Source: Vitis vinifera (Eukaryota; Streptophyta; Magnoliopsida; Vitales; Vitaceae). Taken from it: a DNA stretch of 64,000 nucleotides. The number at the start of each line of letters is the position of its first letter. Position 1 is the stretch's first letter. Location of the stretch: positions 258,001-322,000 of the forward strand of contig NC_081822.1 in NCBI RefSeq assembly GCF_030704535.1, given 5' to 3'. The position numbers were made by a program, and so were the translations under genes. The notes beneath the pieces were generated by a model. It searched no databases. It was not told the DNA's origin and saw only the letters and a program-made list of their open reading frames with translations. This document shows, piece after piece, positions 52,010 to 64,000 of the stretch.

Positions 52010-55000
52010 CTGAATTATAAACAAGCTGCAACTTTATCTGTATCTCTCCGAGTCATTGTTGAAACAGGGATTCTACTTGTTAACATGACAACATTGCTAT
52101 GTACATGAATGGATTAGTACAACAAAACCACCCTAACAAAAGATGGAGCGGATATGAGGAAGGGCTGAAACCCCCATTAAAATTGATAATCATGACGCAT
52201 GCACTGTTACAGCCTGCAATTTCATTATTAAAACAGAGCAAATATAAATATATGCATATGGTTAGGTGGAGGGAAAGTAACTGAAACACTAGTGCTAATC
52301 ACTTAGACACTTGCCCTGGGAAGCAGGTATCCCACTTCCGCCTACCCCATTTTTCTAAACATTTTCAACGCCCTCACAGACCTCCCACAGCAACAGCAAC
52401 AGGCGTTTAAATCTAATACAGCAATGGTGAAAGAACAAAGACCTTTTATTAATAATGTGATCTCTCTGTATAATCATACCAACGTGAGTCTATCATTCGT
52501 GTAATCTAGTGTTAATACTAGAGGATTAACTTATTCACTCGCTAGGTTGGAAGTTTGAACCACTTCCATTATTTTCAATTTTTTTTTTTTTGGATGGATA
52601 GAATGAATGAAGTTGTTGGGAGTCCCATTCATGATTGTCCACAGCTTCACAAGTTAGAAGCCTATTAATTATAGGCGGCCCACCAAGCCAAAACGCAGAC
52701 ATTCTGCTAGCTATAACAAAAGTAGGGGTTCCATCGACCTTGAACCCACCCGTGGCTGTGGCGTCATTCGTTCTGTTGTGGGAGAGAAATGTCTTCCACT
52801 TTTCTGCTTCCTTTCAATGTTCTTTGTACTTGAAATTCAAGTTGGGCTTCAGGCCAGGCATGTTAATTCTCAGGCTCAAACCCGACCCAGCAACTAAGGG
52901 CTTAGGTTTGGAAACAGTTGAATATTTGATATAAAAAAAAAAAAAGTCAGGAAAGCGTTAGTATGGTGGTTGAACATGGATTTAATTGCCATATCTAGAG
53001 AAGACACGAGGCCTATTTCACGGAGAGGTGGCGTGGATCGTCCCTGTTTTTGGGGATGGGAGTTTAGAAGACAAACCAGCTGAAATTGATGAGAAAAAAA
53101 GTGGAATTAGTGTTGGTTTTTATTATTACTATTTAAATTTCGGGAAACATCTGAGCAGTTGCCTGTGGCAGACGCCAGCTGCCAACATCTATGGATGGGG
53201 GAGTGGGGCATGCAATAGGAAAGCAGCCCCATCATTTTGTAAGAAGCTGGAGGAGGAAGAGAGACCGATGAGTGGTCTTCCATCAAACTCTACTCCAAAA
53301 TCAGAGGACCACTTATCACAGCCCACATGGGGGGTTGATGCCCCTCAAATAAATTGCCCGTATACTAAAGTAAATTGCATTGTGTGATGAATGAAAATGA
53401 AATGATCATAGCAAGGTTAGTTGATTGTTGGGTGAAGAAGGGAAAGGCAAAGGCAAAGGAGGAGGCAGAGGAGACGTCAGACGTGAAAGGGGGGAATGGG
53501 GTTGATGGCAGTGGAGCCCCTGTGTTGGTAAATAGGCTACTCGTGTGCATGTCCATATCTATCCATCTTATCTACCTTTATTCAAAAGGAGAGCAGTTTT
53601 TAAGCTACACAAAAGTAATAGCTCTCTTCTGCAGGGGACACAACGGAAAGCAACCACGCCTCGCTGGAACTCACCATCTCCCCCTTCCCTCTTCCCATTA
53701 TCTCCTAAATCCTAATTACAAAATACCCAGTCAACAGTCAATCACATGACAATGGCCTCTTATGTTAAGTTGTTCTATTTACCATAGTCTACTACCGCTG
53801 CCACTGAGTTAGTGATACATATTCCTCTTATCATAAATTTCTGGTTGGATGTCATAGAATCTTGCCCACCCAATAGCACATTCCCCCGCCCTTTACTTTA
53901 TTGATTCATGAAGAATGTGAGTTGAATTCCATGTCAGCAGTGAAGTCAATTTAGTAGATGAGAAAGAGAAAAAGAAAATTAGAGAATGTGGTGGACATCT
54001 AATAAATGTGTATATATATGGATGTGGGGTTGGCAACATCACTGTGCCACTAAACATCAAAAGAGCAGTCAGCCCTTGGCCTGATACATCGTTGTTGATG
54101 GATAAGCTTAAGCTAGGCTAAGCTTCCAATAACCATGCCATTTTGGAAAATCAGCTGATCGTGCCGGTAAACAAATTAAGGTATGCCAATGGTGCATAGA
54201 TAGGAAGGCTAGCTCCCAATTTACACCCCTGGGTTCTACTTACTGTGATATGCAGGGATCATATGTATGATCTCCCCCAAGTACAATGTAGCATGACAAC
54301 TGAAACAAGTGCAGTGGAAACAAAAGAAAAATCTATTTGTCTCCTAGCCAGTCGTGTATCCACCACTTTTGCAAAGGAGTGGCCCGGCGTTCACAACCAG
54401 TACTAATCTATGTAATAGCGCATCCGTGTATCATTTGTGCTGGGGAAGCTGACCTCCCAAACTTATCCTTGAAAATACACATAATTAAGAACAATCAGTG
54501 CATAAAAACTGAAGGAAAATAAAGATGTAGTAGGCTTCTTATTGTTACGATAAACCTTTTGATACAAATTGGTTCCAAATTTCTAGTTGTAGAGTTAGAA
54601 CTTTGTTAGATTAGCAAAATTCTAAATATTAAGACATGTTTGGTCCCCTTTGTGCGGTGATTGTGTAACCACAAGCTGCTTATATGTCTTGCTAGTTAGC
54701 ATAGTGTCATATATTGGCGGAAGACACAATGATTCCATTAACCCCAGCAGGGGACAGGTCTGAGTCTTTACTCTTTGTTCCATCCTTCATGTCTGTTTAA
54801 CTGTGAGAGATGGAAATGCAAGTTTTGATTTCAATCTCCCACTTGAGAATGGCGATTCAATGAATAATTGCAGTGGCCAAGGGACAAATAATAGAAAGAT
54901 TTGGGAGATGAAATATAGAAAACCATATATATAATAATTGCATTTGTTTTGAGAAGTAGATCTGACGGAAACTAGAGGAGATATAAATATATGTATATGA

Positions 55001-55083
55001 TACAAACAGGCATTCTAAAGAAGGGATGGATGGGGTCCCAGTCCCACATATTCCGGCATAATCGTCACCACCTAATGTGTGTA
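52010..55083. other. Intergenic region, MIP1-like 5' flank to MIZ1-like 3' flank
   Basis: I find no recognisable gene or domain. ORFs of 99-133 codons at 52635-53749 on the plus strand have no recognisable motifs, no splice-consistent extension and low-complexity parts, so I do not call them. The region should include the MIP1-like promoter and 5' UTR near 52000-52500. Confidence 0.5.
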
Positions 55084-55755
55084 TCATGATCTTAGAAGAA
55101 ATATACTGAGCTCCTGTCCGGAGCTGCCCACCGGGTTAATCATGTGAAACGACTCAGAGTCTGGGGACCCAATGACTCGCTCAAAACTGGCTCGTAGATA
55201 CAGGAGGTCGCCGTCGTCGGACTTGGGTGCAACCGGCAAAACTCCGGCACCAACAGACACAGACTGCATAAGCTTCAACACATTGACGTCGCTGACAGTC
55301 ATCTGACGCCTGACGGCGAACCCAACCTTCCTGCCGTTGCAATACATGGACCAAACCGGGACGTTAAAGAGGGAGCAGCAGTTGGAGGCTTGCTTCTGCC
55401 TGTCACACTCGAGTGCAATCCGAAGCAGACCGTATTGCATCTCCCTGGCAAGGTATGCGGTGGGAACGGCGAATTCCAGCAGCAGTAGCGGTGTGCTGCG
55501 TGTGTCATCTTGTAGGCAGAAGCTGACTCGCCCCTTCCGGTAACCAAAGAAGGTGCCAGTCACAGTGGAGGCGTGGGTGGACTCAGTATCACTGGAGATG
55601 GAGTCAGATGGTTGGAAGCCACAACATGGGACCATGCACTCCACAAGGGACCTGAAGGATCTTCTGAACCTCACTTCCCTCCCACACTCTACTGAGGTGG
55701 GTGTGTCCATAATATGGAGGGGACCTCTTTGGTTTCCCAAGTCTATCATCCTCAT
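55084..55755 (-). CDS. MIZU-KUSSEI (MIZ1)-like DUF617 protein
   Basis: A single-exon gene of 223 residues. The DUF617 domain covers about residues 65-220: TGTFFGYRKGRVSFCLQDD, LLLLEFAVPTAYLAREMQ, YGLLRIALEC, then NGRKVGFAVRR and a C-terminal DLLYLRASFERVIGS-type segment and HMINPVGSSGQELSIFLLRS. This order is typical of the family founded by Arabidopsis MIZ1, which is needed for root hydrotropism; whether this member has that role is unknown. The N-terminal 60 residues are variable, with a basic patch (RFRRSFRSL). No signal peptide or membrane helix is visible. The start at 55755 is the first in-frame ATG. A second Met (residue 3) is possible. A TATATATA element at 55890-55899 on the minus strand lies about 135 bases upstream, followed by a GA-rich leader. 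Confidence 0.9.
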   Translation of the reverse strand: MRMIDLGNQRGPLHIMDTPTSVECGREVRFRRSFRSLVECMVPCCGFQPSDSISSDTESTHASTVTGTFFGYRKGRVSFCLQDDTRSTPLLLLEFAVPTAYLAREMQYGLLRIALECDRQKQASNCCSLFNVPVWSMYCNGRKVGFAVRRQMTVSDVNVLKLMQSVSVGAGVLPVAPKSDDGDLLYLRASFERVIGSPDSESFHMINPVGSSGQELSIFLLRS

Positions 55756-55889
55756 CTTGCCTCCTGGTCTGAATAAAATAAAACAAGCCCTAGCTAGTTA
55801 TCCAACAAAACCAAGACAGACAATAGAGAGAGAGAGGTTGTATGTAGGAGAAGGATGTAGGTAGGTGTTTAGAAATAGCTAGTTGAGCA

Positions 55890-55899
55890 CATATATATA
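55890..55899 (-). promoter_or_regulatory. Probable TATA box of the MIZ1-like gene
   Basis: CTATATATAT on the minus strand, followed by a leader with TCTC/AGAG repeats, 135 bases before the ATG. Placement fits a plant TATA box with a leader of about 100 bases. Confidence 0.45.
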
Positions 55900-58431
55900 G
55901 AGAGAGAGGTGGGAGGAGGAGGAAAGGCAGTGTGGAAGGGAGTGCAAAGGGGGAGTGAGTCATCGTAATGAAAGTGGGGCGAGGAATCGTGCGCAATAAT
56001 TCTGCCCACGAGGCTGTGGGGGTCCAATTTTGGAGGGACTTGGGTGGCGCGCGTGACAGCAAAGGTTTTGTGATCAGACCTCTGGCCCGTGGGCTGTTGT
56101 GGGTGGGAGATGACCAAATGGGACTTTCTACGTTTTCACTCCCCCCCTTCCCTATTCCTGCTGCCTTCTTATTGGACACTTCCTCTTATTTTTATGCATT
56201 TTGTATATCCAACCTCGCCCCCTTCACTCTCTTCAAAAACTTTACAAAGTTTTTTTCTTATTTTCAACTCAATTTTGAATATGAGGATTTTTGACAAAAT
56301 ACCATTTTTTTTTAATATTTATTAAAATATGACACTTTTGAAACCCTTTTTAAATTTATCTCATTTTTTATAATGTTAATTGAAAATTGACTCTTTAAAA
56401 GACAATTTTCAATTAAATTTCTTTAAAATGACGTAAATTTAGAAGTAATTTTTAAATTAGCATATATTTTTTTTCAAATTTTGTAAAGTAATAACAAGGA
56501 TGTCTTATTTGTCAAATTTTCCATTTTCACCTACCAAAAAACCGTGATATGTCTTATATAAAGTAACCAAGAGGATGATTAACTTATGATATATATGTAT
56601 ATGATGGTATAATTCATACCAACATTTCATAATTTTGGTAAAAGGGAGAATGCCAAAAGTTTTTCAAACATATCTTTTAAGCTAAAAACTATTTTCTAAA
56701 TTAGAAAATTGTTTCCAATTCTAGAAGTTCAAATAAAACATAACTTCCTTTTCCTTGATTAGTATAATAATTCATATAATAATTGATGATAAGAAGGAAA
56801 GGAGCAAATTTGGACAAGCTTACACAAACTTTATGATTATACCCAAAAAAGAGTATCTTACATATACCCAGAAAAAGTACCTTTTTTGCATCCAATTTGA
56901 CTCAAGGATTTTATGATTTCCCTTCATAATTTTGGTTACTTTCAATCCTTTAATTTCACCCCAATTTTACCCATGGTTATAAATTGAAATATCTTCTCCT
57001 CTCAGACACATATGTTGCTTCTTTGACAAACAAAATAACAATTGCTTTTTGTTTTTGACAAGGAATGAATATTGTGTTGATGATACATTTTTAAGAATAT
57101 TTCTTCAAAATAAATATTTATAGAAAGCTTCAAATGATTTTAATACCAATTTTAAAAAATTATGAACTCCATAACAATTTAAAACAATCGTATTAATCAG
57201 TTTGTATGTGGAGAGAATTGAGTCACCTCACCTCAAGATCCATGCAATGCTATTGGGAAAGTAGTGAAGAGAGAATCTCAAAATATCTCAAAGGGCATCC
57301 TGTTGATATCCTTTGAGAGAAGAGGATCTATCATCTATCATCTGTCTCATTATCCAAACTCCAAGTTTAAGCAATAAAATGCAAAAAAAAAAAAAAAAAA
57401 AACCCATGATGAAATCCAAGGATACTGATAAGGACATAGAATAAAAAGGAAAAAATAAACCCAAGGGAAAGAAAAAGTAGAGTGGAAATTAAATGGGTGG
57501 GAGAGGGAATGATAGATATCAAATGCATGGAGCATGAGCATGCACGAGGCAATGATTCCACCCTATCAATCCTGTCTGTCCGGCCCAAAGACTTATGGCG
57601 CTCAATCATGTTAGATTCTCCAATTTCCATAGTCAAAACTTTTGTCTTCCCACTTCAGATATCAACAAAATACGCTACTCACCTTTATTTGATTTTACTC
57701 CTATACAACACACATTAATCGAGCTGGTTAAGTAACACATTAAAAGCGCCTTTACACTAATTGCTTTTACTTTTTACCACGTATGAAGATTCCAAACAAG
57801 AAGAAAAAGAACTACGAAGAATGTGTGCTATATTCTGATGAGATGAATTAGCATTCTTACATATTTAAAGTCGTGGGATGAGGTACTACTCATGTGTTTT
57901 TTAAAAAACAAAAAGTGGATTTTTTTATTATTATTATTTAAAAATAGTACTTAAATATATATATATATATATTAAGGAAAAAAAACCTTTTTAAAACGCT
58001 TTTATAGAATGCTAAAATCTTCTATTTGTTCAATTATTATTTAACATATTTTGAAAATTTAAAAATGATTTATCAAAAGATGAGTCTACGAATAGGTCCA
58101 AGTGTTGTTGATAGACATCATCCCTGCCTCATTTCTGTGGGATTAATTGCATATGGACGTAGGTTGAGTTGATGGTCGATCAAAGCAAAAAAATTAAAAA
58201 ACAGTTGAGAGTGTCCAAGGAGAGGCCGGCACGGGGAAAGGAATAAAAGAGGAGAGAGAGGAAAACATGCAACAAATATAACAAAGAGGGTATCCATCCT
58301 TCAAATCATGTCAAAAGCTGATCCCAGTCCCCACTTCAGTGATTAATAGAACTAGGTTTTTGCACGCTTCATTGCTTTTTCTCCCACCCTTTTTTATTCT
58401 CAACCCCTTATCGATCATTCAATAATTCATG

Positions 58432-58464
<33 letters not shown>

Positions 58465-58930
58465 CCCCAATACCCACCTCCACCACCACCGCCACCTCCA
58501 CAACCCTTCTCTCTTTGTTATTTTCAATTTTTATTTCATTTTCAGTTTGGACCATGGACCAACAAACGTGCTTTCTCTTCCGGAAAGACCATTCTCTCCT
58601 CGTGTGTCGACTGATTCCATGAAGAAAACAAAATATGAGGATCTCCACATCCACTTTTTCTTTACATAAAGCAAGTCTGCCCTTTGGTTTTTAATAATGG
58701 GTCACAATCATGTCGTGGCCCAATTGAAGCTTGTCTGTGCCCGCTATGAGCGCATGACAGGAACACCTTGATGGGGGTATTAGGTTAAGTCATTATGATA
58801 GTTTGTATTGGTATGATAGATTTTTCAGAAACAAAACCCCAAACAAGGAATCCATCAGCTTTGATACTCACGTTCTTCCCTCCATCATTAGGATTAGGAT
58901 TTCTATTTCTATTTCTTAAATCACCAAATG

Positions 58931-58964
<34 letters not shown>

Positions 58965-61795
58965 GGTATCTTGGTTTTTTTTTTTTAATCCCCTCTTTCT
59001 CTTGTATATGATTAAGAGCAAATTTAGGTGCTTGTCTCCATGATTAGTGGGGGCTCCACTCACCCTTTTGGTTTTTTGATGCCTATGTGCTTTCTTTCTT
59101 AATTATAATCACTTTATCTAAATGGGTGTTGTGGATATGCATTGATGCTTCAATCCTTTGGGAGGTTGAAGGGTCCAAATTTCTTGTCCCTCATCACCAC
59201 AGCAATTGGCCAATCGGCCAATTCCCCATGCATGTAGCATCAAATTTGGCCAATGAACGTCCGCAATACATCAATGTGAAATGGGTAGAGATTGACATAA
59301 TTTGTACTGAAGGGTTACAAAAATGTTACATCAAATTAATATATAAAATAATAATATCATGATACAAATAATGATATGAAAAGTATTAAAAATAATACCA
59401 TAAATGACCTCACATGAATGATTGGATATCCCATTACAATCTACCATACTCAATTAATGCTTATGACAACAACATTATTATTTCCTCTTTTTTTTTCTTG
59501 TTGTTTGAAGTGATAAAGTTAGTTGCTTGATTTGGAAGGCCACTCAAATGATAACGTCCTGGAAAACTATCAAGATTACTTTTCCCCTTTACTTGTAGCA
59601 ATTAGAAAATATATATATATATTGAAAACAAAGACAAATAAACTTAGATGTTGACTCAGTAACGCATATTTGCATCATTAAGTGGTAGAAAAAATATATA
59701 TGTACAAAAATAAACAATAAATGGTATGAAAAGTTATTTTGATTACCATTTTCCCCATCACATAAGTTCTCTTCCACCCACAATTATCAATAAGAGCATT
59801 ATTACAACCCTTTCTGTTAACAAGTCTCATTATTTAATGTTTTATTCACTTTTTATTTTTTTAAATACTAAGAATGCCGTATAATCAAAAAATAAAAAAA
59901 TTATTTTAAAATTTTTTATAATATTATTTGACCTTTGTTTTTTATCTTTAGTTTTTAAAAAATAAAGTGAAGTAAAGAATTTTCTTTCTTTTATAAAAAA
60001 AAAGTAGAAATTGTTTTGGCTTTTAAAAACAAAAAGAAAATATAAATAAATTTAAAAAAAATTATAAATAAATAAATAAATTTAAACATGATATCGTTCT
60101 TTTTCTTTTTCCATGTATACTAATACAAAAAAAATCTTCAAATATGGCTTCTCTTTAAATTGCATGTATTTTTTTGAATTTATGTTCACTTCTCTAAAAA
60201 AATTTATTAAACAAAACAATTCTAGAACACATAATATTTAATATATAAAGTTTATTAATTTTTAACAATATTTTAAAATTTAAAAATCAATTTAATTAAT
60301 ATTAGAAAATTATGAAACTTAATAACATTACAAAGTCATGAACTAAAATTATTGACTAGAATTTATTATGAATGACTGACTACTTCTTCATTAAATATAT
60401 AATTAAACTTCAAATAAGATAAGGATTAATATGTTGGATGTTGGATGGTCTAATTAATATAAAAAAATCGATTGACAAAAATGGATTTAGAACTACTCTA
60501 TTGTTTTTATTTATTTATTTTTATAGAGAATTATATTTTTCTTATTTTTTTTTATTAGACATATAAATTCCAAATTAAACAAGAATTAATACATAGAATT
60601 TGTTAGCAAGTATGATAATTTTTAAAAGTAATTAAAACTCAAGTAGTAAACCCATTAATACCATCAATTTATAGGTAAATTTTGGTTTATAATAACAATA
60701 TTATTTAATTTTTACAAATAATTATATTTTTATTAGATAAATAAGTTTCAAATCAAGGAATTTAGTAATGAGTTAAACCATATTTAGAGTATTTTAAATA
60801 GGAATTGAGAATTGGTTATAAAAAAAGGATGAGCAAATGGCAATTTGGAAAAAACGCACAAGTTGAAACATTGGGTCATTTTATTTTATTTTATGATATC
60901 AAAAAGTGGTGGTTAATTAAAAACCACGATTGCATTTGCTTATAATAAAGTTCTTTTGTGCCTTGTACCTCTCCTCTGTCACACTTTCTGTTCTTTGGAC
61001 AATTTATTAGAACTGGAGTTTGATATGATACGTATTCAATATCACGGCATTTTCTTGAAAAATTATTAGAATTTCCTTATAATCACATCCTTCAAAATGA
61101 AAGCACATCGTAAACTCGGCCCAGTTCTGGCCTGCTGTATGGCCTAATCACAAGTAGAGGGCGGTCCAATGGGCTTCAAAACATACTGGATTCAAGTATA
61201 CAGCAGATGGCAGCGGCCTCGTTCGACAGGCCGCAGCTAGTGGGCCATCTTTGCGATGTGCCGGAGGTCGGTCGACCAAGCAACCCAATTTGACCTAACA
61301 TCTGACCGTAATCTAGAAGAACTGAGTGGTGGACGGCAGACACGGTGGCACACAAGATAGAGAAACGTGTCAATGATTTTATAGGATTTGCCTTCAAAAT
61401 CAAACACATGATCCAAATCCGCGGTTCCTTAGATTTTCATTTTCTGCGCATTCCCATTAGGTTTGGAGGCCTGAATTTTCCATTGCCTTTTGCATGTACA
61501 GACTGTATTCATAGTTTATGTCCAAAAATAAATAAGAAAAAGAATAAGAATTTCGATATAAATTAATCAGCAAAATAGGAAAGGAAAGAATAATGAGTAA
61601 AGTAATTTACAAGAAAAATCCATTTCATTTAGGATATGGTTGGATGGATGCAAGACTGAAAAATCCCATCTCAAATCAGTAATACTAATATCCAGCAATA
61701 TACATAAAGGAAGAAATAAAACAAAATAATGATAAAAATTAAAAATTGATCCACCATGTTTGGAGTTTGGAGGGGAGCGGATTATGGAGTGTAAT
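55900..61795. other. Long AT-rich intergenic region with microsatellites
   Basis: No gene is supported. It holds poly-A/poly-T runs, a C-run followed by (CT)n at 58434-58466, a (CT)n tract at 58931-58962, (TA)n near 57958-57971, and a very AT-rich block from about 59800 to 60900. The stretch 61110-61340 is clearly GC-richer than its surroundings but has no recognisable coding signal. Confidence 0.55.
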
Positions 61796-62371
61796 CTAGA
61801 GGACGGAGCCTTCGTAAATGGTGGTTAACCTGAGTCTGAAGGAGCGAACCGCCATGCGAGCTCGTCGGGATGAGTGTCTCTGCAGTTTTCTCAAAGACCC
61901 ATGCCTGGAAACGCCAAGAGCAGGCTTCTCAAAACTCTTTTTCACTCCCCCAACCTCCGCCTCCATTACTTTTTGGTTCACTTCCAGAACTGGAGAAATC
62001 CGGGACTTGTTATTGCGGCGATGCCCAGCCTTTTTGGAGTGATTTTGGAGGGCAATGCTGGCCTTGACGGCCAAGGCGGCCATCTCGGAGGCAGTGAGGC
62101 GGTACTGAAGCTTGGTGGCGGAGAGTAGGAAGTAGATCTGACCAGGCAGAAGTTCATCGTCGGCATTCATGGCTGGGATGTAGTCGTCGTAGTACAAGCT
62201 GTCGGAGTTGCAGACAAAGCAGGAAGAAGAAGACGACTCAAAGTGAAGAACTTGGGAGACGGTAACGGGAGCGGAATATTCACGTAGCTCTCCATGAAGT
62301 GAAATGAGTTTAGCAGTAGCGGTGGAGGTAGAATTAGAATAAGATCCAACAGAAGATACACATCCACCCAT
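61796..62371 (-). CDS. DUF4228 (PADRE) domain protein with N-myristoylation motif
   Basis: A single-exon gene of 191 residues ending in TAG at 61796-61798. It begins MGGCVSS: glycine at position 2, cysteine at 4 and serine at 6-7, a good N-myristoylation/palmitoylation start for membrane tethering. The family core follows: AKLISLHGELREYSAPVTV, SQVLHFESSSSSCFVCNSD, then YIPAMNADDELLPGQIYFLL and a helix RLTASEMAALAVKASIAL. The C-terminal part is basic and ends HGSLRKLQRHSSRRARMA and RSFRLRLTTIYEGSVL. DUF4228 genes are plant-specific and often stress- or pathogen-induced; no biochemical activity is established. The start choice is well supported by the myristoylation motif. The 5' UTR probably spans much of 62372-62640. 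Confidence 0.92.
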   Translation of the reverse strand: MGGCVSSVGSYSNSTSTATAKLISLHGELREYSAPVTVSQVLHFESSSSSCFVCNSDSLYYDDYIPAMNADDELLPGQIYFLLSATKLQYRLTASEMAALAVKASIALQNHSKKAGHRRNNKSRISPVLEVNQKVMEAEVGGVKKSFEKPALGVSRHGSLRKLQRHSSRRARMAVRSFRLRLTTIYEGSVL

Positions 62372-64000
62372 GTCCGTGTGTCCGTTCGTGAATGAAGAGA
62401 AATCTGAAATGAAATTGGAGTTGGGATTGATATTTGGGGGTGGTGGGGGAGTGAATGGTTAATTTAAGGGAGAGGAAATTGGAAGTGAGGAAGAAAAAGC
62501 CTGGGGGGTGGTGGGAAATGAGAAGAGTTTGGGGGCTTTGGAGTGACGTAAGAGAGGTCGTCACTGGGGAATTCCGTTGAGACAAATCAGTTTGAAACAG
62601 GGAGTCAGTAGTCGGGAGCAGAAGGCTGGAGCTGACTCCCAAGCCAACAAGACTTGGTTTGGTTTTATTATGGAATTAATGCGACGATGACGCGTGTGCT
62701 GATTTCAGATTTCTACGGTGCTACCTCTCCCCCAAGGAAGCTTGCTTGCACCGCAAGCAATCCCCTCCCCCGTGGGCCCTAGCCTGTAACCCATGTACCG
62801 TGACCGTACCCTCTCGCCCCGGGGACCCACTTTGTATGGTTTCTTTTTTCTTAAAAATAATTGGCTTTATTTGCTGAGCCTGAGCCGCCCACCCCCAAGG
62901 CCCCACATGGACAGGGTCTAATAAATAAAATTTCATTTGAAAACTCTTAAAAAATAGTTTTTTTCTAGTTTATTCTTTACACAGATGGTATACCGTATAC
63001 ATAAAATATTTTCAATTATTTATTTTTTTAAAATACTTCAATTTACTCTAAAAAATAATTTATTTTTATAATAGATTTTAAAAAATCCATGTAAAAAAGA
63101 GAGTATAAAATACATTTTTTTTTATGTTAAAATTTGATTTTTGTTCTAAATGATATAGAACCGTTTTCAAGAATAAAATAATTAATATAATATAGTTTTT
63201 ATTCTAAAAGAGATTAACATTTTGAACATTGTCACATCCTTTATTTTCTTTAATTTTATTGAATTCATGCACACATTTAAAAAATATCCCTATATATTTC
63301 CAATTTATTAAGCCTATATGCTAGAGATAAAAAAAATCAAAACTACAACATTCTTCAAGTAACTTAAGATGAATCTAGATGACAGTGGACACAATTTTAG
63401 GCGCTTGTGACTCCCCGATGACTTTGACCAATGTCCTAGGAATAGCATCTTTTTCCATTGGATTGCACAGGACTAGGAAGCTTTGGTTTAAAATATGAAT
63501 ATAAGGAATAGAAAAATATAAAATGTAACTTGTCTCATGTGTAATATTTTTTGTATAGTATAATGAAAAGATATTCTCTTATTGATAGATGTTAGTACGA
63601 TTGGTTGAATCATATTAAAATCTTGTATATTATTATATCAATTATTTTTATCTTTATATTTTTAAATTAATATTATTTATATTAAAACTTCTATTAATAC
63701 AATAAATTAGAAAGTTATGCATTTTTTTACTTATTTAACCTTTGTAAATAAGAGTTTAAAAGCTTATAGAATAACATATAAAATGGTTTACCCATTTTAA
63801 ATATGTTTTTTATTTTGCTTTATTCTTCTTTCATTTTTTATTCTTTATTTTTTAACCTTTTTTATTTTTTTTGTGAAAATCAAAATTTAAGCTATATTTG
63901 AAAGATTTGAGAGAAAATGAGAGAAAAAAATAAAAATATAATTTAATTTAATTCAGACTTACATATGAATATTTAAAATTTTGAAAATATGTAAATTTTA
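62372..64000. other. 5' flank of the DUF4228 gene and AT-rich intergenic DNA
   Basis: The segment 62372-62830 is the likely 5' UTR and promoter of the DUF4228 gene. From 62930 to the end the sequence is very AT-rich, with no gene or recognisable element. Confidence 0.55.

Noticed and set aside
52635..53749. Three overlapping plus-strand ORFs of 99-133 codons as possible genes
   Set aside because: No recognisable domain, no matching splice-linked exons, and the frames overlap each other; they look like chance ORFs in a promoter/intergenic region.

Overview
The window is plant nuclear DNA from a eudicot. The genes have GT-AG introns, AT-rich intergenic sequence, plant-only families (LysM receptor-like kinase, MIZU-KUSSEI/DUF617, DUF4228, MIP1 zipper/DUF547) and many LINE and Ty1/copia relics inside introns. 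The overall look is that of grapevine (Vitis), but the species is an inference, not something the sequence proves.

Layout. (1) 1-2749, plus strand: the 3' exons of a PhoD-like metallophosphoesterase with a C-terminal membrane anchor; its 5' part lies outside the window. (2) 4.6-10.5 kb, plus strand: a tandem pair of intronless LYK4/LYK5-type LysM receptor-like pseudokinase genes. Copy A is intact. Copy B has one in-frame stop in the LysM ectodomain, lacks a cysteine there, and has a doubled W-box cluster upstream. (3) 11.3-44.95 kb, minus strand: one very large gene, SKI3. I rebuilt it as 22 coding exons joining in phase to 1184 codons plus a stop; the first coding exon is only the ATG. Its introns hold most of the transposons in the window: a degenerate copia element, at least six LINE pieces (several with visible target-site duplications), two micro-insertions consisting of little more than a LINE tail, and a tRNA-derived SINE. 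(4) 46.47-51.79 kb, minus strand: a nine-exon MIP1 leucine-zipper/DUF547 gene, with an uncertain N-terminus. (5) 55.08-55.76 kb, minus strand: a single-exon MIZ1-type DUF617 gene. (6) 61.80-62.37 kb, minus strand: a single-exon DUF4228 gene with an N-myristoylation start. The rest is AT-rich intergenic DNA with microsatellites.

The genes do not form a pathway; this is an ordinary plant gene neighbourhood. The points of most interest are the LysM pseudokinase pair with one damaged copy (and a possible relic of a third), the SKI3 gene bloated by nested insertions, and a SINE whose 3' tail matches the local LINE tails, which suggests that LINEs mobilised it.
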